DNA of 64,000 bases from Ophioderma brevispina (taxonomy: Eukaryota > Echinodermata > Ophiuroidea > Amphilepidida > Ophiodermatidae): positions 1 to 64,000 of the forward strand of contig JAMKCH010011839.1 of NCBI GenBank assembly GCA_023653785.1, in the 5' to 3' direction. This document shows, piece after piece, positions 49,607 through 59,693 of this stretch. The notes under the pieces are model-generated. The model saw nothing but the letters and a program-made list of their open reading frames with translations. It was not told where the DNA came from and did not search any database. The position numbers and the translations under genes are program-made. Numbering within the stretch: the stretch's first letter is position 1; each line of letters starts with the position of its first letter.

Positions 49607-50357
49607 GGATTGCTAGGTCATGCCAGCTGTGGCGGCCCACAGATGCAGATACTAACATGTTAATGTTGTTTTAAGTGTGGACTGCATCAATATTAACATA
49701 TAGTGGAGTTTATTGTATTTTAACAAGTACTAAAGTGGTACTAAACTTTATGTTTTTTAGGTTTTATATTTTAAAGTTTTAATGTTCTGAGCATTAACAT
49801 TAGTTAAAGTAGGGGAGAAGAGGAATGCTTCAGTCACTTTAGTCAGTTTTCAGCTATGTTATCTCAGGAAAATCCAAAGGCAACCAAATAACATTCGAAT
49901 TATGAAGCTGAGGCGCATCACTGATTTAAATGACAATATCAATACGGCTGGACAGGACGTCGTCTGGTCGTCCAAATGCGGGCAGTGGAGTCTCGTAATG
50001 CATCTGGATTAGGCTCATGCCTCGCAAACAGTCTGGCCACAATGTGTTGTGGGTTGTTCTCGATTAGTCAATTATGATGACATAATCTAATAACATGTTT
50101 ACCTTGTAGTCACAGTAAATTGCAGTTCAAAATTGAACGAAGGATCCATGCGCCAGACATCTGGTTGTTTTGCGGAAGTAGGACCCCCAACATCTTGTAA
50201 TGAGGATACACATGCATCACTGACCCCCGTTTTGCTTCGTGCAACTATGTCGTTCCAGGTTAGCAATGTTCACTAGGTATTTCCACGTTCGAAATGTATT
50301 CATAGACTAAGGGTGTTTTAAAAGCGCAGATCTCAGCATTCAGGGCTATAATATAGT

Positions 50358-50574
50358 CTAGTATGATTCACAAGAGAATACACCGTCTTGGACATCACAG
50401 TAATTAGGTTTTCTGTGCGGGGTCAAGGCTGCCCTTAAGAACCGCAGATTTGGAAGAGAAAGTTTAATAAGAGTAAATACCACATGTTGCGTTGACCAGC
50501 TGCGAATTGCCCAGAATACGTATACAAAGTCCTGCAAAGATACCGGGTTGATAACAATTCGTAGCATACGCATT
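50358..50574 (-). CDS. FAR: FAR terminal exon Y, copy A
   Basis: Same structure as copy B: acceptor TTACTTGCAG, 71-residue open frame, stop TAG, and the hydrophobic FVYVFWAIRSW and FTLIKL segments expected for the membrane tail. It is the last exon in the minus-strand order. No AATAAA was confidently placed downstream. Confidence 0.8.
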
Positions 50575-53500
50575 CTGCAAGTAAATAATGGGTTATAAAA
50601 ACAGATTCAACTTTATTTTTTTGGACCACATGTAAACTCATGAAGCTAAAAATAGGGACGACAACAAAAACCTTTCGTTTAGAAAACTTTGGAACTGCTT
50701 CACATCAACAACTGTACATTTTTAAGATATACCAAAATGTAATATTCGATAGCTAACGTATTAAGATGATTATAAGAGAGCGCATAGAATTTAGTCATTT
50801 AACCAAAATTGTAGATCAGCAAATTGTAGGTATGTAACCACCAGTTCATTCAACCCATCTACCCTGCTGGAGGTTCAAATAATAGTCTATTACAACAATA
50901 CTCTTTAAATTATTAGATTAAAAAGAAGCACAAATCTGAATTCTATATTAAAATATTAATCAAATTAATTTATATTTCAATGTTATTTGTTTTAAATTTT
51001 AATTAAATTTGAGTTCAACCCTATTAGAATAATGTTTTAATTCTAAGAATTTATGAGCAACTAACTTAATAATTATACTAATTTACAACAGGGCTCATTG
51101 CCATTTCCTTTGTAGAGATGTGAATTACAAAAGGAAGAAAAGAAGAGCATGCTTGAGAAAGGAAATAACGAAGATTGAATCTCACCTGATTAGAAGACGT
51201 CTTGTGGCTCCCAGGTCTTCTTTTAGCACAAACTGCTACTCCAACGCAGTAAGTTTGTAGATATTCCCTCCAGTCAAGAGGTTTGGAATCCATAAAGAAC
51301 AACCTAACACAAATTTAGTAGAGAGTTTGAGAAAAATTGGGGACATCTGAAACCACTTTCCATGCAACTATTCCAGTTTGAAACTTTAAAAAAAATAAAA
51401 ACTTATTTAGAAAACATGTTCGGTATGCTCCATTGATATTCCTAAATTAACATGGATTCCTGATGCGCTGTCCATACTAATACAAATTTGCGCCTATGTT
51501 TTCATTTACATATACACGACATGCATATATACAACACACACCACACACCACACTCGCATCACACCCGGGGACTCACACTCACACACAAAATACACAAATT
51601 GCACGGGGATTGACTTTCAATGATACCTGTTTGTCGTTTCTGGGAGGGTTTCATCAGGGGCCTTAGTTTTCATTGTTCCACATCCACTCATGACACGTGA
51701 AAATACTCAGCAGTGCATGCTTTCAGGGATTTGTTCATGGTTTCGTCATTCTAAAAATTATGATGAAAATAAATAGCAGATTTTATTATGAATATCGCTA
51801 GGGATTAGCATCAATTGGATTTTTTATAATAATTATTCCATGTGATAATATACGATTTAGAGTTATTATATTGCCAACAAATTTTGTCCGAGACATTTTT
51901 GTTCGTATCTCACCTATTTGTTATTTTTTCAAGCCGAAACTACATGATTGTTTTTCTTTGAAGCATTGCGCTCGGTTTAAGACCATTTTGAACAATGGTT
52001 ACAACACAATGATAGTTCATCAATCCGTTTTTCCGAGACACTAGCCCCCCACCAGACGGTGATGAAAATGGTCCAAAAAGCCGGCTCTTTTAGGGTTAAG
52101 CCTTTTTATTGACCTTCCTAGGTGTGTAAAGTTGAGATCAAACCTCTGGCAATTGCGTTGGAAATGCATGATTTGGATGGTGAAAAACACTATCTTTAAA
52201 CTACATACCTCCCGTCCCACATTACTTCCATTAAGCCAGGCCCGTACGCAAGGGGGGGGGGGGGGGAAAACATATCTGATCAACCCCCCACCCCCCCATC
52301 CACAAAAGGGGTTTAAAGGTCCAACTATTTGTTTGATTTTTTTTTTTTTTAAAGTAGGGGAGAAGAGGAATGCTTCAGTCACTTTAGTCAGTTTTCAGCT
52401 ATGTTATCTCAGGAAAATCCAAAGGCAACCAAATAACATTCGAATTATGAAGCTGAGGCGCATCACTGATTTAAATGACAATATCAATACGGCTGGACAG
52501 GACGTCGTCTGGTCGTCCAAATGCGGGCAGTGGAGTCTCGTAATGCATCTGGATTAGGCTCATGCCTCGCAAACAGTCTGGCCACAATGTGTTGTGGGTT
52601 GTTCTCGATTAGTCAATTATGATGACATAATCTAATAACATGTTTACCTTGTAGTCACAGTAAATTGCAGTTCAAAATTGAACGAAGGATCCATGCGCCA
52701 GACATCTGGTTGTTTTGCGGAAGTAGGACCCCCAACATCTTGTAATGAGGATACACATGCATCACTGACCCCCGTTTTGCTTCGTGCAACTATGTCGTTC
52801 CAGGTTAGCAATGTTCACTAGGTATTTCCACGTTCGAAATGTATTCATAGACTAAGGGTGTTTTAAAAGCGCAGATCTCAGCATTCAGGGCTATAATATA
52901 GTCTAGTATGATTCACAAGAGAATACACCGTCTTGGACATCACAGTAATTAGGTTTTCTGTGCGGGGTCAAGGCTGCCCTTAAGAACCGCAGATTTGGAA
53001 GAGAAAGTTTAATAAGAGTAAATACCACATGTTGCGTTGACCAGCTGCGAATTGCCCAGAATACGTATACAAAGTCCTGCAAAGATACCGGGTTGATAAC
53101 AATTCGTAGCATACGCATTCTGCAAGTAAATAATGGGTTATAAAAACAGATTCAACTTTATTTTTTTGGCACACATGTAAACTCATGAAGCTAAAAAATA
53201 GGGCCGACAACAACCCTTTCGTTTAGAACTTTGGAACGCTTCACATCAACCAAAGTACATTTTTAGCATATACAAATGTTACTACGAGAGCTACGTTACT
53301 TAAGATGATTAGAGAGCGGATAGAATTTAGTCATTTTAACCCAATTGGCGATCAGCAATAGTGTAGGATGGAAACACCAGGTATTTCAACCCATCTACCC
53401 TGCTGGAGGTTCAAATAATAGTTATTAAACAATACTCTTTAAATGGTTAAATAAAGAAGCACAAATCGAATTTATATTAAAAATTAATCAATTATATTAT

Positions 53501-56500
53501 ATTTCAATGTATTTTGTTTTTAAAGTTTTATCTAAATTGTGATGTGTATCAACCCCGATTAGGACTAAGGTTTAATATAAGAAATTTATAGGCAACTAAC
53601 TAATGAATATACTAATTTTACACAGGGCTCATTGCCATTTCCTTTGTTAGAGAATGTGGAATTACAAAAGGAGGAAGAAGAATGCGAGAAAGAGACAACG
53701 TACGAAGAGTTGAATCTCACCTGATTAGAAGACGTCTTGTGGCTCCCAGGTCTTCTTTTAGCCAAACGCTTAACTCCAAGCAAGAAGTTGTAGATATTCA
53801 CTCCAGTCAAGGAGTTTGGAATCCATATAATAAAGAACACTCTAAACACAAATTTAGTAGAGAGTGTGAGAAAAATTGGGACATCTGAACACTTCCATGC
53901 AAAACCTAATACAAGTTTGAAAACTTGAAAAAATCAAAATATTTAGAGAAAAACAGGTTCGGTATGCGCCATGACTATTCTAATATTAACATTGGATTCG
54001 TGATGCCGCTTGTCCATACAATACAAATTTCGCCTATGTTTTATTTATTTACATATACAGTACAGGCTCTAAAATTTACACACACACACCACACTCACAC
54101 TCGCCACTCACACCCGGGACTCACATCAATACACAACATCAAAATCAGCGGGATTGGACTTCAATGATTACCTGTTTGTCTGTTTCTGGGATGGGTTGTT
54201 CACTCCGGGCCTCATAGTTTTCATTGTTCCACATCCACTCATGACACGTGAAATACTCAGCAAGGGCATGCTTTCAGGATTTGTTCATAGGTTCTCGTCA
54301 TTCTAAAATTATGATCGAAAATAAATAGCAGATTTTATTTGAATATCGCTATGGATTAGCATCAATTGGATTTATATTTCAATGTACAGTGTGAGTCAAT
54401 AAAAACCCTACATTCAGGAAAAGAATGTTTTCTCTTCAAAGGTTAAACTTTACTTTTGCTTGAATGTTGCCGTTGTTGTTTACAGGGAGAAACAGCTATC
54501 AGAAGATTTTTATTTGTTGTCTTTCGGACTTTGGTTCAGAAACTACGTCAATTTTGCGGAGAGACCTAAAAATTCTGTTTGCCGATTTTAGCCATATAAT
54601 GGCTGTGCGGAAAGACTGACACCGACGTATACAATAACGTATTATAAGGTCGCATAGATGCAATTCACACATGCATTTTCAGAGTGAGAGATCAATTTCT
54701 TCTCAACAAAAACATATCAGTTTGATAAACTGTCTATTGTGGATGTGTAACATAACTAAGTAAAATATCTTCATCAAATTAAATTACCAGTGTTCAAATC
54801 ATAAAGAGTCAGTTATTGGAAAAATCAACTCCATCTCAAGTCTCGGTTCATGAAAAAAATGCACTGCTCAGAGATTTGTGTTTTGACATCTCAAAGTAAT
54901 TATTTGGCCCAAATGCAGTATACTCAGCTCCTTACATGCGAGAAACTAAAGCTGATTTTCTGTGAATTGAATTCACGCATCAGAATACAAAACCTTCTAT
55001 GGTTTCACTTGGCTCTCAAGTTTCGTTTAGGTTAAAACCATGAATCTTGCTGAACCAAGTAAACTGTGGTCTTACCAGCTATCTTGACTTTCCTTATTGG
55101 GAAATTGTACCTTTTTTTTTAAACCAGCCTTTTTTTTAATGTCCGGGGATATTATTTTTATAATCTTTCATTTACTCTCCCTACCTTCTATTGTTAACAA
55201 TACTTTGGTGTTAAGTGTTTTTTAATCAAATCCAACTGCTGAAGACCATGTTACTCTATGTAAACGATGCATCTTTTTGGCTCAAAATCGGCCAACCAAG
55301 GATTTTACCTCCTCACAAAATAGGCATAAACTTCTTTTTCCTCTAAATTCCAAATGACACCACATAACGTTTTCTGAAAGCCTGTTTATTAGATCACCTC
55401 TTTATAACCAAAGCGAACATATGAGCAAAAATAATTCTTTAACTATTTTAATTAGTTTTTATCTGAGTAGGGTTTTTATTGACTCCACTTATTTTGTTTA
55501 AATTTTAATTCTACAATTTGATGTTACAACCCTATTAGAATAATGTTATCAAGAAATTTATAGAGCAACTAACTTAATAATTATACTAATTTTACACAGG
55601 GCTCATGTGCCCATTTCCTTTGTAGAGAATGTTGAATACCAAGGAAGAAGAATGCTGAAGAGACACTACGAAGATATCTCCACCTGATTAGAAGACGTCT
55701 TGTGGCTCCCAGGTCTTCTTTTAGCACAAACCTGCTTAACTCCAACGCAGTAAGTTGTAATATTCCCTCCAGTCAAGAGGTTTTGGAATCCCATACAGAA
55801 CACCGAACACAAATTTAGTAGAGAGTTTGAGAAAAATTGGGACATCTGAACACTTTCCATGCAACTAATTCAGTTTTGAAACTTTTAAAAATCAAAATAT
55901 TTTAGAAAACATGTTCGTTATTCTCCATGATCTTCCTAATTAACATTGGATTCCTGATTCCGCTGTCCCATACTAATCCAAATTGCGGCCTATGTTTCTC
56001 ATTTACTATACACGTAACATGCATAATTTCACACCCGGGACTCACACTCACACTACACAAATCCAACAAATTGCACGTGGGAATTGCCTTCACACCTTCC
56101 AACGGGTACCCACCTGTTTGTCCCGTTTCTGGGATGGTTCATCAGGGCCTCATAGTTTTTCATTGTTCCACATCCACTCATGACACGTGAAATACTTCAG
56201 CAGTGCAATGCTTTTCAGATGTTGTTCATAGGTTTCTCGTCCTTCAAATATGATCGAAAATAAATATCAGATTTTATTATTGAATATCGCCTATGGATTA
56301 GCATCAATTTGGATTTATAATAATTATTTCCATGTGATAATAGTACGATTTAGAAGTTAATATATTGCAACAAATTTGTCTAGACATTTTTGTCGTATCT
56401 CACCTATTTGTTTATTTTTCAAAGCCGAAACTACATTATTGTTTTTCTTTGAATCATTGCGCTCGATAAGATCATTTTGAACACTGGTACACATCATTGA

Positions 56501-59500
56501 TAGTTCATCATCCGTTCCGAGACACTAGCCCCCCCCCCCCCCGGCGGTGAGATGGTCCAAAAGCCTGGCTCTTTTAGGGTTAAGCTTTTTATTTGACCTT
56601 CCAGGTGTGTAAAGTGATATCAAACCTCTGGCAATTTCTTGAAATTGCATGATTTGGATTTTGAAAACAACCTATCTTTCAACTCCCCCCCTCACATCCC
56701 CATTCCTTCCATTAAGCCAGCCCTAGCAAGGGGGGGGGGGGGGACTACTTGATGATCAACCCCCCCCCCCCCCAATCCCACAAAAGGTAAAAGGTCCACA
56801 TTTGCTGATTTGTTTCAAATAAGGTCAAAATATAGAGAATGTGGACAAGAAAGTCCACTTTTTGTTTTTATTATGGAGGTTAGGTCCACTTTTTTTTTTA
56901 ATATTTTTAATTTTTTTCGAAAAAAGTCCACTTTTTGCGAAGTCCTGCACGCCCCTCCCCCCCCCCCCCCCAAGATTGCTGATCTTGATCAAAATGGCAT
57001 ACACATCTATAACGCCCCCAAAAATGAAAATAAATAAACAATGATGCTTGAATAAAAAATCAATTAAAGCACATTTTAGAAGTACAGATATTCTAGAGAG
57101 CCGGTTTCGTTTAAAACAAAATACCACTACGCCAAAACAATATTCCCCCGGGGGGTCATTAACAAATGTGCAGGATCCGTATAGAAATCAAAATCAGATG
57201 AATTCATAATACATCACATTGGAAATCAATTTTGAATTTTAAAAAAAGAAAAAACCTAAAAAATTAAAAAAAAAACTCAATTTAATTGCAGGCATTTTTT
57301 CATGACTTTTACCATAGCCCATGGTATTAATACACTCTACACCGTCTGGTTAATGGTCTATTAGAAATGTCTACAAACTATTGCGTTTTAAAACATTCTC
57401 AGGTGCACATGAAGGTGACTGTCGCCATCACGGCGATAGTAAAATAATTATATTCTGGAACTTGCGGACGTATACACAATCCAATCGTTCGTATCGGCCG
57501 CAGTGACTGCAGGAAGAATCATTTCGGCCTGTTTGAATATTTCCTTTGCTGGGCTCACTTTTAACTTGTTCCACTTTGGAGATTTCTTTGTTGACTTACC
57601 TTGCCCTCTTTCCCACCATTTTAACGAAGAGATCACAGACCATGAAAGGTAGCTGCAGGGCCAACGAAGTTCAACTACTCAAATAAAAACTGTGGACAAA
57701 AGTTTAGTGAGTTGATAACGATACTATCATTGATTCACACGAAGCGTCAAAATATTTGAACTTGCAGGAATAGCTTGAAAGTGAAGGATACGTTTATAGG
57801 TTTACTCTAAGTATTCGCCTGAAAAATTACAGAAAAGAAAGAAAACAAAACTGCTCTCAGATAGAAATCTCAATTCAATAACTTGTTACACAGTAAGGTC
57901 TGAAACGGAGTAATTATTAAACATCGTTTCCTTGTACTATTCGGCTGCTCTTTCAGTACTTCGCACTGCAGGGGTATCTATAGGATAGCATATATATATC
58001 TTGTTCACAAGTATGTAGCAAATCACTGATGTGCCTTAAATGAACATGTAGTTTATGAATGTTTAGTATATCCCTGCATTATTGTGCGCAGACATGACCT
58101 AAAACATTCATGACAGTTGGACGAAATCGGAAACCACTCATGAAACCTGAATACAGTTGATTGTTATTCTTCCCAAACCGATTTCTTTTTAACATAGTTG
58201 CACTAAAAAGTGGACTAAAGTTAAGGTTTGGAGTGTGGATATCTTTTTCTAAGCTACACAGAACAAGGGCTGAGTCCTAACTTACGTAACAGGATACATC
58301 GATTTTTTTCTTGGTATCTCTTACTCTTTAAGAAGTAAATAGTATTAAATACTGAGTGTATGTACTTATTTTGGTTAAATTTTATATTGTTTGGTTGTTG
58401 TTGATGCTCTTGTACGTAAGACGTTATTATAAATAGGATTGGTATTCAATTAATTATCTTCGTCCTATTTATTGAATCTACAATTACATAAAACACATTA
58501 AGCGATGTTCCTACTGTTGCTATTACCTCAGTGTGCTAAACAAAATGTGTAATAGCTTACTAGGTATTATGAGCCCATCATGTCATGTTATTGTTTTATC
58601 ATTATAGCCATCTACTTAAAGGGCGTGTTCCGATCGTTTTTGGGACCCCCCGATTTACCCGGAAGTATATTCAATTTGGTTATCAGATGAAAGGCCGTAT
58701 GTTTTTCTCATGTCGTCTGAAATTTGAGCCATCAAATCACATCTCATTCCCAAGATATAAACAAAAAATCACCGTCTTTAGTGGTTAACATCAATATAGC
58801 ACAGTATTGAATAGGGCCTTACAACAACATTATTGCGTGTACCATCAACACCGGCAAGTGTCGTTTCCACGGTAATGGTTGGGGGGAGGAATGTGCAAGT
58901 GCCAGGCTTCATATCAAGTGAGAACACAATACACATAAATCGGAAACACAACAACCTGTAAAGTAACAACAGTTTTAAGCTGAGTGAAATTCTTGTCAAC
59001 TGCGTGATAAGATTGTTATCAAATGCGTGATAAAATTTAAGATCCTCATAGACATGAGTGAACGGTTGGTTGCTGTTTTGTGTACATGGAATTTTTAAAA
59101 ATCTTTTGATAATTGCGCCATTAGAGAGGGAGATTACCGTGGTGTTACGAGCGCAACTAAAAGCATGATCAGGTATGGCATCGAAACTTGCCTCAAATTC
59201 TCTAAGAAAAAAAAAACCAGCATAAAATTGTATTGTATGTTTTATTGGGAAGGCAGATAGTTGCACTTACTGGTTTTCTGGTATATGAAAACGTAGGCGG
59301 ACATATTGTTGCGCTCTGAAGAAAAAACACAGGCTGAATATATTAAATTTTGCAAAAATAATGTCAGTTAGCATTCACTACTGGTAGTGACTGCCGGTGA
59401 ATACAAGTAAAGTGACATTAAAATGGCGTATTGGTGGACACTTTTCTCTTCAATTCAACGTACCTCAAAAGGAATATGGTACTTTTTAATTGCACACAAG

Positions 59501-59693
59501 TTATATCATTATGAAGGCGTTTGATATGATTGATAGAGCAATGTCAAAAGTTCACTGAAAATGCTTGATTTACATGCGTTGATTTTGAAACATATAAATT
59601 TTGCGAGGGTTTATTCAACTTACCGATCTCTTTCCAGGTTGACTGGTTTGTGGGACTTGTGACCAATGTTAAGTAAAGGAAACCTGAGTTGGT
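50358..59693 (-). CDS. FAR: Fatty acyl-CoA reductase, 3' part, multi-exon
   Basis: Fatty acyl-CoA reductases reduce long-chain acyl-CoA to fatty alcohol with NADPH and are tail-anchored on peroxisomes or ER. On the minus strand a series of short exons encodes, in order, the end of the Rossmann-type reductase domain and the C-terminal FAR_C (male-sterility) domain. Single exons U (59624-59693), T (59118-59199) and V (57600-57689) come first. Three tandem copies follow: W-X (C), W-X-Y (B) and W-X-Y (A). Junctions V/W, W/X and X/Y all split an AGA codon after AG. The 5' exons with the nucleotide-binding fold lie beyond 64 kb or are unrecognised. Indels between copies and a TGA in exon V mean it may be a pseudogene or merely poorly polished. 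I identified it from motif order, not a database search. Confidence 0.78.
51186..51303 (-). CDS. FAR: FAR exon X, copy A
   Basis: Acceptor TTTGTGTTAG; donor CTTCTAATCAG followed by GTGAGA. The frame FFMDSKPLDWREYLQTYCVG is directly readable here and matches the F-D-R-L-W-EY-YC-G block of FAR_C. A later one-base gain shifts the VLKEDLGATRR segment to another frame. Confidence 0.78.
51627..51750 (-). CDS. FAR: FAR exon W, copy A
   Basis: Acceptor ATTTTTAG followed by AATGACG; donor ACAAACAG followed by GTATCA. It encodes the CHEWMWNNEN segment. Several missing bases relative to copy B (for example ACGAAACCATG against ACGAGAACCTATG) break the frame. Confidence 0.72.
52903..53119 (-). CDS. FAR: FAR terminal exon Y, copy B
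   Basis: Acceptor TTACTTGCAG followed by AATG. The exon has an open frame of 71 residues to a TAG stop. It contains FWAIRSWSTQ and LRFLRAALTPHR, matching the hydrophobic tail segment and the final FRAS/T motif of FARs. It is identical in sequence to copy A. Confidence 0.8.
53721..53841 (-). CDS. FAR: FAR exon X, copy B
   Basis: Acceptor TTTGTGTTTAG followed by AGTG; donor CTAATCAG followed by GTGAGA. It encodes the DW-EY-Y-LG-K-V-KED segment of FAR_C, the most conserved C-terminal block, although small indels against copies A and C shift the frame. Confidence 0.75.
54172..54302 (-). CDS. FAR: FAR exon W, copy B
   Basis: Acceptor ATAATTTTAG, then AATGACGAGAACCTATGAACA; donor ACAAACAG followed by GTAATC. 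The frame MTRTYEQILKACTAEYFTCH, then EWMWNNENYEA, is readable allowing for indels. It matches the aromatic W-W-NEN-LMN segment at the start of FAR_C. Phase 2 at both ends. Confidence 0.75.
54387..55489. mobile_element. Mariner/Tc1-like non-autonomous element, 1.1 kb
   Basis: CAGTGTGAGTCAATAAAAAC at the left and the reverse complement of the right end, AGTGGAGTCAATAAAAACCC, form terminal inverted repeats. A TA dinucleotide flanks both sides (54385-54386 and 55490-55491). Copy A has TCAATGTTATTTG at the same place without the insertion. The interior shows no D-D-D/E transposase that I can recognise. Confidence 0.8.
55684..55803 (-). CDS. FAR: FAR exon X, copy C (acceptor damaged)
   Basis: This 120-nt copy includes the stretch encoding YCVGVK and the donor-side CTTCTAATCAG. 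The acceptor position reads GTGTTCG rather than GTGTTTAG, so the AG is lost as written. The donor is GTGGAG rather than GTGAGA. It may be a decayed copy or a basecalling error. Confidence 0.6.
56114..56242 (-). CDS. FAR: FAR exon W, copy C
   Basis: This copy carries TATTTCACGTGTCATGAGTG and GGATGTGGAACAATG, encoding YFTCHEW and MWNNE of FAR_C, and ends ACAAACAG followed by GTGGGT. Its acceptor reads TTTGAAG followed by GACG instead of TTTTAG followed by AATGACG. One-base indels break the frame relative to copies A and B. Confidence 0.65.
56816..57599. other. FAR intron between V and W (copy C)
   Basis: Intronic on the minus strand by position. It contains a C run at 56956-56972 and T/A-rich low-complexity sequence. 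The block at 56850-56945 repeats a GTCCACTTTTTG motif three times. Confidence 0.5.
57600..57689 (-). CDS. FAR: FAR exon V (90 nt)
   Basis: A 90-nt exon flanked by the acceptor TTTTGTCCACAG and a perfect donor, GGCAAG followed by GTAAGT. Its frame reads FYLSS, a TGA, TSLALQ, then LPFMVCDLFVKMVGKRA. This fits the FAR segment LLYHYW-SH-PAFLYD-LR-TGR that opens the C-terminal domain. The TGA (57673-57671) falls where other FARs have tryptophan (TGG). The last codon is split AG/A, joining in frame to exon W. It is single copy, unlike W, X and Y. Confidence 0.75.
58614..58790. mobile_element. Diverged arm of the 5.25-kb-type family
   Basis: ACTTAAAGGGCGTGTTCCGATCG, GATTTACCCGGAAGT, GGTTATCAGATGAAAG and TTTTTCTCAT line up with the left arm at 5249-5365 (TTAAAGGTCCATGTCCCGATCG, GATTTTACCGGAAGT, GGTATCAGAAGAAAG). 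It lies within a FAR intron. Confidence 0.5.
59118..59199 (-). CDS. FAR: FAR exon T (probable)
   Basis: A pyrimidine-rich tract ending TTCTTAGAG precedes an open frame reading FEASFDAIPDHAFSCARNTT and then VISLSN. It corresponds in spacing and character to the F-NP-AF-R-P-LTSN segment between the TNP-TW motif and the membrane-proximal part of FARs. Starting after TTAGAG it completes the phase-1 codon of exon U as GAA (Glu). The 3' boundary is unclear, because the expected donor after LSN is AATG followed by GCGCAA, not a canonical GT site. An upstream GTAATC at 59132-59137 is an alternative. Confidence 0.5.
59624..59693 (-). CDS. FAR: FAR exon U (TSPTN-W-EI block)
   Basis: The minus strand reads LVTSPTNQSTWKEI, matching the conserved YN-TSG-TNP-TW-E motif at the end of the FAR reductase domain. 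The exon ends with GATCG followed by the donor GTAAGT (59618-59623). Two acceptors are possible, ACACAG (exon start 59693) or CTCAG (59683), and both keep the frame open. It ends in phase 1. Confidence 0.7.

Larger units (their letters stand above)
49806..52350. repeat. Tandem duplication copy A (2,545 bp)
   Basis: Copy A repeats at 52351 with a constant offset of 2,545 bp. 49806-50624 and 52351-53169 are identical as far as I compared. Beyond that point the copies remain collinear but differ by many one-base indels. The unit holds FAR exons W, X and Y, a CA-rich tract near 51530-51600, and a G/C-rich end near 52040-52330. Confidence 0.9.
52351..54380. repeat. Tandem duplication copy B (truncated)
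   Basis: Collinear with copy A from 49806 to about 51812. At GCATCAATTGGATTTA the sequence jumps to the equivalent of about 50967 in copy A, so the far end of the unit is missing. Confidence 0.88.
54374..56815. repeat. Tandem duplication copy C (truncated, with insertion)
   Basis: Collinear with copy A from about 50967 to 52340 (that is, without exon Y), after a short TTATATTTCAATG block. It is interrupted by a mariner-like element and ends near 56815. Indels relative to copy A are frequent. Confidence 0.85.

Noticed and set aside
58778..59266. 162-residue minus-strand ORF as one gene
   Set aside because: It overlaps FAR exon T and intron sequence. The splice signals inside it show the frame is fortuitous outside the exon.
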